Shown: piece by piece, positions 47,410 to 56,456 of the stretch
Layout: each line of letters opens with the position of its first letter
How positions within the stretch are numbered: the first letter of the stretch is position 1
Assembly: GCA_017432565.1 (NCBI GenBank)
Contig: JAFRIW010000063.1
Coordinates: forward strand, 1-64,000
Reading direction: 5' to 3'
DNA: 64,000 nt
Origin: Lachnospiraceae bacterium
Lineage (GTDB): Bacteria; Bacillota; Clostridia; Lachnospirales; Lachnospiraceae
Made by a program: the position numbers and the translations under genes
Notes under the pieces: generated by a model
The model's input: only the letters and a program-made list of their open reading frames with translations
What the model was told of the DNA's origin: nothing
Databases searched by the model: none

Positions 47410-49467
47410 CTAAGCCAGTCCCTCCAGCGCCTGATTGAGCTCTTCCGTTCCCGGAAGGACAAATCTTCCGCCGCGGATGATCGGAATGATTTCTCCGTCT
47501 TTTGTCACCGCATCATAGGATCCCAGTTCGTCGTACGGGATCGTGATATCCATATGTGAGCCGAAATACGCTCTGCCCGGATCCGTTTTGCGCAGGATCG
47601 AGCAGGCGTTGTCCTTGGCGACGATTTCCTTTCCATCGGGATTATAAACCCGATTGTCCTCTTCGTGGGAGTAACATGTGTCACCCACGGCAAAATGCGG
47701 CCCGGTCTTCTCGGCGATCAGAATCGGAAGACGGTCCTCGATGTGATACCGCTTTCCTTCCGCGTAAGCTGTCGTGTTGGTGCCGATCGCGCACTCGCTC
47801 ATCGGCAGATTTGTGTGGTGGAACAGAATGTTCTCCTCGATGTACTTCCTGCCCTCCTCCGGATCCGCGAAATTGCCGCAGGAATAATCCGCGACGCGTC
47901 CGTCCCTGAAGGTGACGGAGAGATCGTCGAAGCGCAGCCCCTCCAGATAGACGCCGGTCACGTGGAGAACGCCATCCGTGCCCTCCAGCACCGGTGTCGT
48001 GAAGACCTCGCCCACCGGAATGTTCACATCGGCCACACAATTCTCGAAAATGGTCTGTTTTTCCGGATCCGTCAGCTCAAAGAGCTTTACCTTCAGATCC
48101 GTGCGGTTTGCGCCGCACCCACTGACATGTACATAGTCCGCTCGGTTCAGCGCATCAATCAGCTTCTGCTGAATCCGCTGATAGGTCTGGTAATCCAGCG
48201 TGTTGATCCGCACAATCGCATTGAAGATTTCTCCGTAGGAGAAGGACTGTTCCCCTTCCCTGCGGCAGATCGAGGGCAGCGGGAAGGAAATGATCGTAAA
48301 GCTTCTCTGCCTGCCGATGACTGCCTCGTTGTAAAGCGCGCCGGCGCGCGTCCGGAAGGAGCCCAGCAGCTCCTGCTGCCGCTTTGTCAGCTGCACACTG
48401 TCCGGATTCATCACCGGAGAGAACGGCTCCCGCCCGAAGGTCTCGACCACCGCCGGCCCGGCGTACAGACGCGTTTCGCTGCCAAGCAGTTCGTAAGCCC
48501 GGCCAAGCGCCTTAATCCTGGTTCGCACCAGATCCTTATCCAGAAACAGACCGATATCATTCCGATGGTCGTACAGATACTGTTCATTCGGCTCGGAGGT
48601 CTCCATCCCGCCGCCCGTCGCCCGCAGCTGCGAGAGTACGGTGTGCTGCATTTTCGGAATCACACAGACAAGGCCCATCTGTTCAAAATTCGAAACGGCT
48701 CTGCGCATCATCCGCTCAAAGCCGATGTGCGCATGGATCGCCGTGATCTTCTTGGTTGAGAGGTCCTTTCCCGTCACGATAAATCCGATCCGGAAACCCT
48801 CCGTATAAGTATCCGCCATGGCGGACAGCTGCTCCTCCGACAGGGTATTAAGATGGGCAAAGACACCCTCCTCGTCCTCTGTCACGTACTCACCGTACTG
48901 ATACAGAACCGACGGATCCGTCAGATCCGCCTCCCGGACAAGACGCAGCGTCCGCTCATCTCCCTGCGTCAGGAAATTCCGGATCTCACCCTCGGCTTCC
49001 AGCTGAGCATAATCACACAGATACTGATAGAAAATATCCCGCACCCGGGCAAAGGGCGGGTGATCCGCCTCCGGTTCCTGACAGAAGGCGGCATGAATCT
49101 GTAAAAACAGCTCATACCGGATCAGTGCACGCTCATCCTCGCCCGCAAAGACAAAGGGGATCGCGCTGCGAAGCTCATAGAACAGACACGATAAAAGCGG
49201 CCCGAATTCCTTTCCGAGTTCTGCTGCCGCCCGTGTGGGATTCAGATAACTCTTCTCATAGTTTTCCGGAAGAACATCCCTGTACAGCGCCGCATTCTCT
49301 TCCTTCGTGTGAACCGCTCTGTCCCGAGACTGATCAAGAAGGAGCAGGAAGCGCGCCGCGGCGCGGAAGAAGTCCGCAAACGGTTCCCGGACCTCGTCCG
49401 CACCCTCCGCGATCTCCCGAAGGCGCGCAAGGGCCAGCTCATATCGCAATTTCAATCCTTCACTCAT
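47410..49467 (-). CDS. M29-type aminopeptidase with a long N-terminal extension
   Basis: A 685-residue protein. The C-terminal part carries metal-binding motifs of the M29 (AmpS/AmpT) family: NIPVGEVFTTPV, MSECAIGTNT, TGPHFAVGDTCY and YFGSHMDITIPY. Usual members are about 370-410 residues, so some 200-270 residues at the front are extra; these are helical with no motif I can name. It starts 1 bp after the stop of the small membrane-protein gene with a weak ribosome site, so coupled translation is likely. It probably trims peptides in the cytoplasm using divalent metal. Confidence 0.8.
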   Translation of the reverse strand: MSEGLKLRYELALARLREIAEGADEVREPFADFFRAAARFLLLLDQSRDRAVHTKEENAALYRDVLPENYEKSYLNPTRAAAELGKEFGPLLSCLFYELRSAIPFVFAGEDERALIRYELFLQIHAAFCQEPEADHPPFARVRDIFYQYLCDYAQLEAEGEIRNFLTQGDERTLRLVREADLTDPSVLYQYGEYVTEDEEGVFAHLNTLSEEQLSAMADTYTEGFRIGFIVTGKDLSTKKITAIHAHIGFERMMRRAVSNFEQMGLVCVIPKMQHTVLSQLRATGGGMETSEPNEQYLYDHRNDIGLFLDKDLVRTRIKALGRAYELLGSETRLYAGPAVVETFGREPFSPVMNPDSVQLTKRQQELLGSFRTRAGALYNEAVIGRQRSFTIISFPLPSICRREGEQSFSYGEIFNAIVRINTLDYQTYQRIQQKLIDALNRADYVHVSGCGANRTDLKVKLFELTDPEKQTIFENCVADVNIPVGEVFTTPVLEGTDGVLHVTGVYLEGLRFDDLSVTFRDGRVADYSCGNFADPEEGRKYIEENILFHHTNLPMSECAIGTNTTAYAEGKRYHIEDRLPILIAEKTGPHFAVGDTCYSHEEDNRVYNPDGKEIVAKDNACSILRKTDPGRAYFGSHMDITIPYDELGSYDAVTKDGEIIPIIRGGRFVLPGTEELNQALEGLA

Positions 49468-49468
49468 G

Positions 49469-49801
49469 TTACTGCACACCCAGGTAAATGATGACGGCAC
49501 ACAGTGCCACCACCAGAGAATTTAAAAACATGCCGACATAGGAAAGCAGATACCAGCGGTCCGGCTCTCTTCTCGAGAGGATCGCGAGAATCAGTCCCGT
49601 CAGGGAGAAAAACAGGCAGACCAGAATGACAGCCCCGTCATTCAGCCGGGCCTGACCGCCGCTTCGATAAGTCATGTACAGAACCGCCGCACAGGAAAAA
49701 CAGCAGATCAGGCCAAAGCTCAGAGAAATCAGCGCCTTGACCGACTGCTTCCGGTTGGTAAACTGTACCTTCCTTTTTCTGCTGTTCTTTTTTACTTCCA
49801 T
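49469..49801 (-). CDS. Small three-helix membrane protein
   Basis: A 110-residue protein with a very basic N-terminus (KKNSRKRKVQFTNRKQSVK) and three hydrophobic helices (about 22-44, 57-77 and 87-108). Similar short proteins are common in Clostridia, without known function. No good ribosome site is present; the ATG lies 4 bp after the pyrE stop, so it depends on coupling. It leads directly into the aminopeptidase gene. Confidence 0.72.
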   Translation of the reverse strand: MEVKKNSRKRKVQFTNRKQSVKALISLSFGLICCFSCAAVLYMTYRSGGQARLNDGAVILVCLFFSLTGLILAILSRREPDRWYLLSYVGMFLNSLVVALCAVIIYLGVQ

Positions 49802-49805
49802 TTAC

Positions 49806-50483
49806 TTATTTCGCGCCGTACTGCAGGTAATACGCATCCAGCTTCTGCTTCATCGCATCATCGATCAGCACCTGCCCGTTCACTTCACGGTTATACAAGG
49901 CCTCCACCACTTCCTCCATGGTGACGATCGCTCCTGTCGGGAAGCCGTATTTTGCCTGAATTTCAGAAAGAGCGGAGTGCTCAGACTCCTGCCCCCTCTC
50001 CATGCGGTTGAGCGAGACCATCAGGCCCAGGATATGCACATCGGCCTGGGCGCGCAGGATCGGGACGGTCTCCGCCATGGATGCGCCTGAGGTCGTCACG
50101 TCCTCGATGATGACCACCCGGTCGCCGTCTTTCAGCTTGCTGCCGAGGAGGATTCCGGTGTCTCCGTGGTCCTTGACCTCCTTGCGGTTCGCGCAGTAGC
50201 GGACTTCCTTCCCGTACAGGCGGCTGATGGCCATGACGGTGGCGACGGCGAGCGGAATGCCCTTGTAGGCCGGTCCGAACAGCACGTCAAAATCTGTTCC
50301 GTACGCGTCGTGAATCGCGCGGGCGTAAAACTCGCCCAGCTTCTCGAGCTGTCCGCCGCTCTGATAGAGGCCGGCATTCATGAAGAAGGGCGAAATGCGG
50401 CCGCTCTTTAAGGTGAATTCGCCGAAGCGCAGCACCTGCGATTCGACCATGAACCTGATAAATTCCTGCTTATAGTTTTCCAT
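49806..50483 (-). CDS. pyrE: Orotate phosphoribosyltransferase
   Basis: A 225-residue enzyme making OMP from orotate and PRPP. The PRPP-binding motif is VVIIEDVTTSGASMAE; FTLKSGRISPFF and GPAYKGIPLA are further family marks. The gene overlaps pyrF by 14 nt, with GAGGAG 6 nt upstream of its ATG inside pyrF. Length normal for the longer OPRT group. Confidence 0.96.
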   Translation of the reverse strand: MENYKQEFIRFMVESQVLRFGEFTLKSGRISPFFMNAGLYQSGGQLEKLGEFYARAIHDAYGTDFDVLFGPAYKGIPLAVATVMAISRLYGKEVRYCANRKEVKDHGDTGILLGSKLKDGDRVVIIEDVTTSGASMAETVPILRAQADVHILGLMVSLNRMERGQESEHSALSEIQAKYGFPTGAIVTMEEVVEALYNREVNGQVLIDDAMKQKLDAYYLQYGAK

Positions 50484-51420
50484 CCAGTGCTCCTCTGATA
50501 TCTTCCAGCATATCCTTCACGGCTGCCCGGCTCGCATCTGCGAACCGCTCTGCGCCGTAGCGGCTGTAGCGTTCCTTTGTGTATGCGGCGATGATCCCGC
50601 GGGAGGAATTGATAATGGCGCCTTCGCCGTTCTCGTCGAAGAAGGCGGAGAGGTCCTTTGCTGTCGCGCCCTGGGCACCGTAACCCGGCGCCAGGATAAA
50701 GGTGTGCGGCATGAGTCTGCGCAGCCGCGCGCCCTGTTCGGGATAAGTGGCACCGACCACTGCGCCCACATTGCTGTAGCCTTCCTCCATGCAGTCCTCT
50801 CCCCACTTGCTGACCAGTTCGCCCACATGCTCATAGAGCGGGCGGCCGTCCTGCATCAGGACATCCTGAATCTCACCGCTGGAAGGGTTGGAAGTTTTGA
50901 CCAGAACGAAGATGCCTTTGTCTTCTTCCCGGCAGATGTCGATAAACGGTTTGATGCCGTCCGTTCCCAGATACGGATTGACCGTTGCCATATCCTCGTC
51001 AAAGACACGCAGCCGATGCCCCATGACCACGACCCGTCCGAGATGGGCCCGGGCGTAGGCGGCGGAGGTGGAGCCGATGTCGCCGCGCTTGACGTCTCCG
51101 ATGACGATCAGGCCTTTCTCCTTGCAATAGCGCACGGTCTTCCAGTAGGCAACCATTCCCGGTACGCCGAACTGCTCATACATGGCGACCTGCGGCTTGA
51201 CGGCCGGAATCAGATCGCAGGTGGCATCGATGATCTGCTTGTTGAAGCGCCAGACTGCCTCGGCCGCCGTCTCCAGCTCATCATCACCCATGATATTCTC
51301 TCTTCTGCTCTTGGCAGCTTCGCTTAAAAGCTGCGGCGGAAGAAAGCTCATGTCCGGATCCAGTCCGACGACGATCGGCGCTCTTTTGACCCGGATCTGC
51401 TCCATCAGTTTCTGTATCAC
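50470..51420 (-). CDS. pyrF: Orotidine 5'-phosphate decarboxylase (group 2)
   Basis: A 316-residue OMP decarboxylase of the longer, group 2 type, forming UMP. The active-site D-K-x-x-D cluster lies in VIGDVKRGDIGSTS, and VGLDPDMSFLP opens the barrel. The start is GTG with AGGAGGGG 6 nt upstream; the next ATG is five codons on and less well placed. It overlaps pyrE by 14 nt, so the last two steps of UMP synthesis are coupled. Confidence 0.96.
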   Translation of the reverse strand: MIQKLMEQIRVKRAPIVVGLDPDMSFLPPQLLSEAAKSRRENIMGDDELETAAEAVWRFNKQIIDATCDLIPAVKPQVAMYEQFGVPGMVAYWKTVRYCKEKGLIVIGDVKRGDIGSTSAAYARAHLGRVVVMGHRLRVFDEDMATVNPYLGTDGIKPFIDICREEDKGIFVLVKTSNPSSGEIQDVLMQDGRPLYEHVGELVSKWGEDCMEEGYSNVGAVVGATYPEQGARLRRLMPHTFILAPGYGAQGATAKDLSAFFDENGEGAIINSSRGIIAAYTKERYSRYGAERFADASRAAVKDMLEDIRGALDGKL

Positions 51421-51432
51421 GTTTGTCCCCTC

Positions 51433-52554
51433 CTATCTTGTCTCCAGGAAAATGGCTTCGCGCCTGGCCGCCTCGTCGCCCGGATACTCGGAGAGATAGC
51501 TCTCCATCAGCACCTGTGCCCTGCGGAATTCTCCCAGGTTCTCCAGTGCGACAATCTCATTGAATTTCAGGCTCTGCCTGATTTCGTTGTCTTCTATTTC
51601 AAGCCCGCGCTCAAAAGACTGCAGCGCAGCATCGTATTCCCCCATGTTCATCTGGCACAGCCCCAGCTGGTTGTACACCTCCGGGTGGGACTGGTCCGTC
51701 GAGAGATAGGACTGGTAGACATTCCGGGCGTAGTTCATATCGCCCAGCTTCTCATAGGTCATTCCGAGAAGCACCATGACACGGTAGCTGTCCTCTGCCC
51801 GCGCCCGGTCGAGATAGACCCGTGCGCTGTCGTATTCCTCCAGATAATAGAACAGTCGGCCCCGGTCATAGTCGCTGAGGGAATTTCCTCCCTTCTGCAT
51901 GGCTTCCTGAAGATAGGATTTGCCCGCCTCCCGATAGCCGTAGCGCTCCATGGTCTCATAGATCTGAATGATCAGGTCGTAGTCGCCGGGAGACAGATCG
52001 ATGGCGAGGCGGAAGTCCTCCCCCGCCTTCTCGTAGTCACCCATCGAAATCAGGACAGTTCCCCGCAGGACGCGCGCCTGCCTGTCGTTGGGCTTTAACG
52101 CGAGGATCGCGTCGTAGACCTTCAGCGCCTCCGCCGAATTTCCCATTTTGAAGTAACAGGAACCCAGATAGTAGTTGATATCGTATTCCATGCTGCCCGG
52201 CAGGCCGTTGGTCATGGACAGAGCCTTTTCAAAAGCCTCCGCGGCGCCCTGGTAATCGCCCTTTCCCATCAGTGCGATACCCAGGCCCCGCCAGACATTC
52301 TCGGATTCTTTTCCCTCGTCGATCTGTTCCTGGAAGGATGCGGCAGCATCGTCGTAAGCACCGCTCTGCAGAGAGCTGATGCCTGTCTGCGCATCCGATG
52401 TCCCGAAATTAAACGGCAGCGCCGCACAGCCGGACAGACACAGCAAAAGCACTGCACCGGCAGCTGAAGCCACAGCCCTTGCCGCCAGTCCGCCTCTCCT
52501 CTTTTCCTGAGCGTCTTCTTTATTCAGTTGGAAGATTCGATTCAGTCTGTTCAT
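51433..52554 (-). CDS. TPR-repeat lipoprotein
   Basis: A 373-residue protein with a basic N-terminus, a hydrophobic stretch and the lipobox LSGC (Cys about 43), followed by about eight tetratricopeptide repeats (for example NVWRGLGIALMGKGDYQGAA and EVYNQLGLCQMNMGEYDAAL). It would sit on the outer face of the membrane as a protein-binding scaffold. The ATG starts 6 bp after the transporter stop with no good ribosome site, so translation is coupled. Partner unknown. Confidence 0.85.
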   Translation of the reverse strand: MNRLNRIFQLNKEDAQEKRRGGLAARAVASAAGAVLLLCLSGCAALPFNFGTSDAQTGISSLQSGAYDDAAASFQEQIDEGKESENVWRGLGIALMGKGDYQGAAEAFEKALSMTNGLPGSMEYDINYYLGSCYFKMGNSAEALKVYDAILALKPNDRQARVLRGTVLISMGDYEKAGEDFRLAIDLSPGDYDLIIQIYETMERYGYREAGKSYLQEAMQKGGNSLSDYDRGRLFYYLEEYDSARVYLDRARAEDSYRVMVLLGMTYEKLGDMNYARNVYQSYLSTDQSHPEVYNQLGLCQMNMGEYDAALQSFERGLEIEDNEIRQSLKFNEIVALENLGEFRRAQVLMESYLSEYPGDEAARREAIFLETR

Positions 52555-52560
52555 ACGCTC

Positions 52561-53499
52561 TTATGGATCCTGCAGCTCCTTTTTTAACGTAAACTTCCGG
52601 ACCGGTATCTGTACAATCAGGATGGCCGCAAACATCAGCGCGCACCCCAGGATTTCCCTGCCCGACAGGATCTGTCCCAGGAGAATCATCCCCGCCAGCA
52701 GCGAGATCACGGACTCCAGTGACATGATCAGTGACGCGATGGTCGGATCCGCGCCTTTCTGTCCGACGATCTGGAAGGTGTAGGCGATGCCGCTGGAAAA
52801 GACACCCGCGTAGATCAGGGGAAACAGGGCGCTGCGGAGATCCGCTGCCCGGACACTCTCCACCGCAAAGCCAACCGCCAGGGACGCCGCCCCGGTCACC
52901 AGAAATTCAATTGCCGACACTTCAATGCTGTCCGTTGTCTCATCCGCAAACCGGTCGATGCACAGGATCTGGAACGAGAAAAACAGTGCACATAAAAGAA
53001 GCAGGATGTCCGCAAGCTCCAGCCGGAAGCTCCCCGTGATACAGAGGAAATACAGTCCGGCGAGTGCAAGTCCGACACCGGCAAGAACCTGCAGAGAGGT
53101 CTTTCTCGTGACAATAAAGTGCAGGACCGGAACCATGACAATATACATGGCGGTCATAAAGCCTGCCTTGCCCACCGCCGCGTACTGCAGCGCATACTGC
53201 TGCAGGTTGGAAGCGGCGAACAGGAAAATTCCGCAGAGCACGCCGGCTTTCACCGTATTCTGCAGGCTGTAGGTGCCCGTGCTTCTGTCTCCCAGCGCCT
53301 CCCGCTTTACGCGGAAGTGCCTGCGCACCAGGATCAGGGGCGTCAGGACCGCGGTGCCCATCAGGGACCGGATCCCGTTAAACGTAAACGGACCCAGATA
53401 CTCCATGCCGTTCGCCTGCGCCACAAAGGCGGTTCCCCAGATCAGGGAAGCCAGGAACAGGATCACGGCATTTCTCAGCGGCATTTTCGGCGTGTTCAT
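52561..53499 (-). CDS. EamA/DMT-family transporter
   Basis: A 312-residue membrane protein with ten hydrophobic helices in two EamA halves (IWGTAFVAQANGMEYLGPFT; DPTIASLIMSLESVISLLAG, the conserved last-repeat signature). Members export amino acids or other metabolites. The ATG overlaps the stop of the upstream small gene (ATGA), so both are coupled. Substrate unknown. Confidence 0.88.
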   Translation of the reverse strand: MNTPKMPLRNAVILFLASLIWGTAFVAQANGMEYLGPFTFNGIRSLMGTAVLTPLILVRRHFRVKREALGDRSTGTYSLQNTVKAGVLCGIFLFAASNLQQYALQYAAVGKAGFMTAMYIVMVPVLHFIVTRKTSLQVLAGVGLALAGLYFLCITGSFRLELADILLLLCALFFSFQILCIDRFADETTDSIEVSAIEFLVTGAASLAVGFAVESVRAADLRSALFPLIYAGVFSSGIAYTFQIVGQKGADPTIASLIMSLESVISLLAGMILLGQILSGREILGCALMFAAILIVQIPVRKFTLKKELQDP

Positions 53500-53729
53500 T
53501 CTTCGTCAAACTCCACCTTTACATAATAGCCGCGCTCGTTTTCTTCGATTTCCCGCACAATGCCGGTTCTGGACTTCAGGCGTCTGTTGAACGGCACATT
53601 GCCGCTCATCGCCGCATAGGGGTCGATGGAGTAATAGTAGTTGCTGGGCAGCACTCCCTCCGTGATCGTCACTGTCTGTCCGACCTCGACCAGCCCCGGA
53701 CGCTCCATTTTAAAATCCATCAGCCTCAC
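53496..53729 (-). CDS. Small conserved-looking hypothetical protein
   Basis: A 77-residue soluble protein, mostly beta strands (LVEVGQTVTITEG, GIVREIEENERGYYVKVEF), reminiscent of short beta-barrel proteins. The GTG at 53729 has AAGGA about 9 nt upstream; the ATG at 53720 would be 18 nt away. It overlaps the EamA gene by 4 nt. No function assigned. Confidence 0.7.
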   Translation of the reverse strand: MRLMDFKMERPGLVEVGQTVTITEGVLPSNYYYSIDPYAAMSGNVPFNRRLKSRTGIVREIEENERGYYVKVEFDEE

Positions 53730-53746
53730 TTGAATTCTTCCTTTCG

Positions 53747-55063
53747 TCAGAACAGATCATTTTCCTTCTCCTCCGGTCCCGCGCCCCGGTAATCCTCGTC
53801 CGGGTTGCGGACAATGCCGTTCTTCCAGAGGAAGTTGTGCCAGATCTCATAGCCCTTGGCCTGCAGGTGCACGCCGTCGTAGCTGGATCCGTCGATCAGA
53901 TCGCCGTTCTCATCACAGAAATCCGGGTTCATGTCGATGTAGAAAATATCCCGCCCGTTTGCCAGCGAGGCGATCCAGCTGTTGCGCTGCACAATGTTGG
54001 TGTTGTTGAAGGCCGGATCCGTGCTGGATTTATACTTGGAGACATGCATGATGCCCTGGATATAAATGATAGCGTCCGGCTGCAGCTGCCGGATGACGCC
54101 CAGCGCCTCCCGGAACCGCTGATAATACTCCACTGTGGTCGGAATGCCCAGCTCGTTGACACCCAGGGAAATGTAGACCTTGTGATAGGTCCGCGTCGCC
54201 AGGAGCGTCAGCAGGTTCATTTCGCCCAGATCGTTGCCCAGCTCATAGACGTGCGTAGTCTTGTCCCAAAGATTGTAAATGCTGAGCATCTCTCTCGCAA
54301 AGAAATTCGAGGTCTGTTTCATATGGCCGTAGTCCATCAGGCCCACGGTTCTGGAATCGCCGATGAACAGCGCATCCGTGAAATAATAGTCGTTGACCTC
54401 GCGCAGCAGATAATACTCCCCGTTCTCGGCAAACATGCCCGCCGTCTCCACCGCGTAGGTTGTGCCCTCCGGTGCCAGATAGCGTCTGGAGGCGACGCCG
54501 TAGTCAAATGCGGGCATCACCGGCGAGCAGACGCCCTCCGGCATGGTATCCGCGAGAATATGGGTCGGATTTTCCGGATCGACGCCGTTCTCCCAGACCT
54601 CTTCTTCCGGCTGTTCCTCCGCCGGTGCTTCCTCCGCCGGCTGTTCCTCAGTCTGCTCCTGCGGCTGCTCCGCTTCTTCAGGCTTTTCTTCGGCGGTCTC
54701 TGTGGCCGCTTCCTGCGCCGTACTCTCCTCCGCAGCCTGCTCCGCCGCAGCCTTTTCGGTGTCCGCGCTCTCCTGTGCAGCTTCCGCAGGTGCCTGCTCC
54801 TGCCCCGCCTGCTGCTCCAGGATCTTCGAAATCAGATCCTGCGACTCGCTGCGCTTGGGAGCCACCGCGAAATTCCAGGGGTAAACGCCGTCTCCGATTC
54901 CCTCCATCACCGGTGTAAAGAAGGGTTCCCGGACCGGGTCTGTCTCATAGTACATATATAAGCCGCCGCTCTGCCACTGCGCGAAAATCCCGAGCCCGGC
55001 CGCGACGACGGCGATCAGGATCAGCAGAGGCAGTTCTTTCAGTTTTCCGGCAATTTTCTTCAT
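53747..55063 (-). CDS. SGNH/GDSL-type hydrolase, membrane-anchored
   Basis: A 438-residue protein with an N-terminal membrane anchor (about 12-32), an acidic Glu/Ala/Gln-rich linker (about 85-165) and an SGNH domain facing outward: FIGDSRTVG (Ser nucleophile), SLGVNELG (oxyanion region) and DGVHLQ (Asp-His pair). It follows the MBOAT gene by 52 bp. MBOAT/SGNH pairs typically O-acetylate wall or surface polymers, with the MBOAT bringing the acyl group across the membrane and the SGNH protein acting on it; that role is inferred. The ATG at 55063 has AAGGA upstream. Confidence 0.84.
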   Translation of the reverse strand: MKKIAGKLKELPLLILIAVVAAGLGIFAQWQSGGLYMYYETDPVREPFFTPVMEGIGDGVYPWNFAVAPKRSESQDLISKILEQQAGQEQAPAEAAQESADTEKAAAEQAAEESTAQEAATETAEEKPEEAEQPQEQTEEQPAEEAPAEEQPEEEVWENGVDPENPTHILADTMPEGVCSPVMPAFDYGVASRRYLAPEGTTYAVETAGMFAENGEYYLLREVNDYYFTDALFIGDSRTVGLMDYGHMKQTSNFFAREMLSIYNLWDKTTHVYELGNDLGEMNLLTLLATRTYHKVYISLGVNELGIPTTVEYYQRFREALGVIRQLQPDAIIYIQGIMHVSKYKSSTDPAFNNTNIVQRNSWIASLANGRDIFYIDMNPDFCDENGDLIDGSSYDGVHLQAKGYEIWHNFLWKNGIVRNPDEDYRGAGPEEKENDLF

Positions 55064-55115
55064 CAAAATCTGTCCTTCTATCTTTTTGTCCGCAATTTCC
55101 GCACTGTCCGTCCCG

Positions 55116-56456
55116 TCAGAACGTCAGGTACATGAACGGGTTGGCCGCACTGTTGACGGAGGTGTAAACGCATACCCAGAATAAGACGAGCAGCAGCAGA
55201 ACCATGTACCACTTCCGGCGGTGATCCACCACAAACTGATACACCTTCGGGATGCACAGGATGACGGATGCAATAAACATCGGCCAGTACTGTCCCGCAT
55301 ACTTGGCAAAATCTGTCGCATTCGCGCCGGCGAAGCTCCCGCCGATGGGGAACAGCCGTCCGAAATACACCGCGAGCTGCTGCAGATCCGAAATCGCGAA
55401 GACCATCCAGGTCAGCGGGATCAGCAGGATGACATGCAGATGTGCGATCAGCGGAACCTTCTCCAGAAGTCCGCGCACGGCAAATTTCTCCCAGACAATA
55501 ACGGCAAAGAGAATCAGGCCCCACAGGACAAAATTCAGACTGCCGCCGTGCCACAGTCCCGTGAGGACCCAGACATCCAGGAGGTTGCGGATCGTGCGGA
55601 CCGTGCCCTCCCGGCTGCCGCCGAAGGGAATGTAGACGTAGTCTCTGAAAAACGTCCCGAGCGTCATATGCCAGCGGCGGTAGAAATCCGCAATGCCGCG
55701 TGCCGCATAGGGGTGGTCAAAGTTCCGGATAAAAGGAAGACCGAGCATCATGCCGATGCCCCCGGCCATCAGGGAATAGCCCCAGAAGTCAAAGTACAGC
55801 TGGAAGGAATAGGCGAAAGCGCCCATCCACGCCAGCGGTGTGGAAATGTCCGCATAGCCGATCTTTCCGATCTCGTTCCACAGAATACCGATCCGGTCCG
55901 CGACCAGCAGCTTCATGCCAAGTCCCATCACCAGAGCGGTCAGGCCGTCCTCCAGACTCTGCGCAGAAGGTTTGAATCCCGCCTCCTCGCCGAAGCCCTC
56001 TTCGAAGCGCATGATCGGGCCCTGCGCGATCTGGGGAAACATGGTGAAATAGGCGGCAGTCGTAAAGAACCCCGGGTTATCCTTGATTTTGCCCTTGTAC
56101 CGGTCCGCCTGATAGGAAATCATCTTGAACAGATAAAAGCTGATGCCGATGGGCAGGGCGAAGCCCTGTGCCGTGACAGCCAGCACCTTGGCGGCGGCGA
56201 GCAGACCGACATCCAGCAGGACACCGAGCGCCAGCACGCGTCCGCGTCCCGGCACTTTCCGTCCAATCAGCCAGTTCACGACCGTCATGGCAAGCAGCAG
56301 GGGAACAAACAATAAAACAGGTTCTCCCAGCGCATAGAAGACCATGCTGCCCAGAAAGAGAACCCCGCTGCGGTATTTTGCCGGTGTCAGATAGAAAATA
56401 ATCAGAAACACCGGCAGAAACCGGAAAAGAAATGTCACACTCGAAAAACTAATCAT
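55116..56456 (-). CDS. MBOAT-family O-acyltransferase
   Basis: A 446-residue membrane protein with about 11 hydrophobic helices, of the AlgI/DltB-like MBOAT family. The catalytic His is in GLWHGGSLNFVLWG; LPIGISFYLFKMISYQADRY and RRWHMTLGTFFRDYVYIPFG are signature segments. It would move acetyl groups from the cytoplasm to a wall or surface polymer, with the SGNH protein downstream. The start overlaps the zinc-ribbon/TPR gene by 8 nt, with AGGAG close by. Confidence 0.92.
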   Translation of the reverse strand: MISFSSVTFLFRFLPVFLIIFYLTPAKYRSGVLFLGSMVFYALGEPVLLFVPLLLAMTVVNWLIGRKVPGRGRVLALGVLLDVGLLAAAKVLAVTAQGFALPIGISFYLFKMISYQADRYKGKIKDNPGFFTTAAYFTMFPQIAQGPIMRFEEGFGEEAGFKPSAQSLEDGLTALVMGLGMKLLVADRIGILWNEIGKIGYADISTPLAWMGAFAYSFQLYFDFWGYSLMAGGIGMMLGLPFIRNFDHPYAARGIADFYRRWHMTLGTFFRDYVYIPFGGSREGTVRTIRNLLDVWVLTGLWHGGSLNFVLWGLILFAVIVWEKFAVRGLLEKVPLIAHLHVILLIPLTWMVFAISDLQQLAVYFGRLFPIGGSFAGANATDFAKYAGQYWPMFIASVILCIPKVYQFVVDHRRKWYMVLLLLVLFWVCVYTSVNSAANPFMYLTF

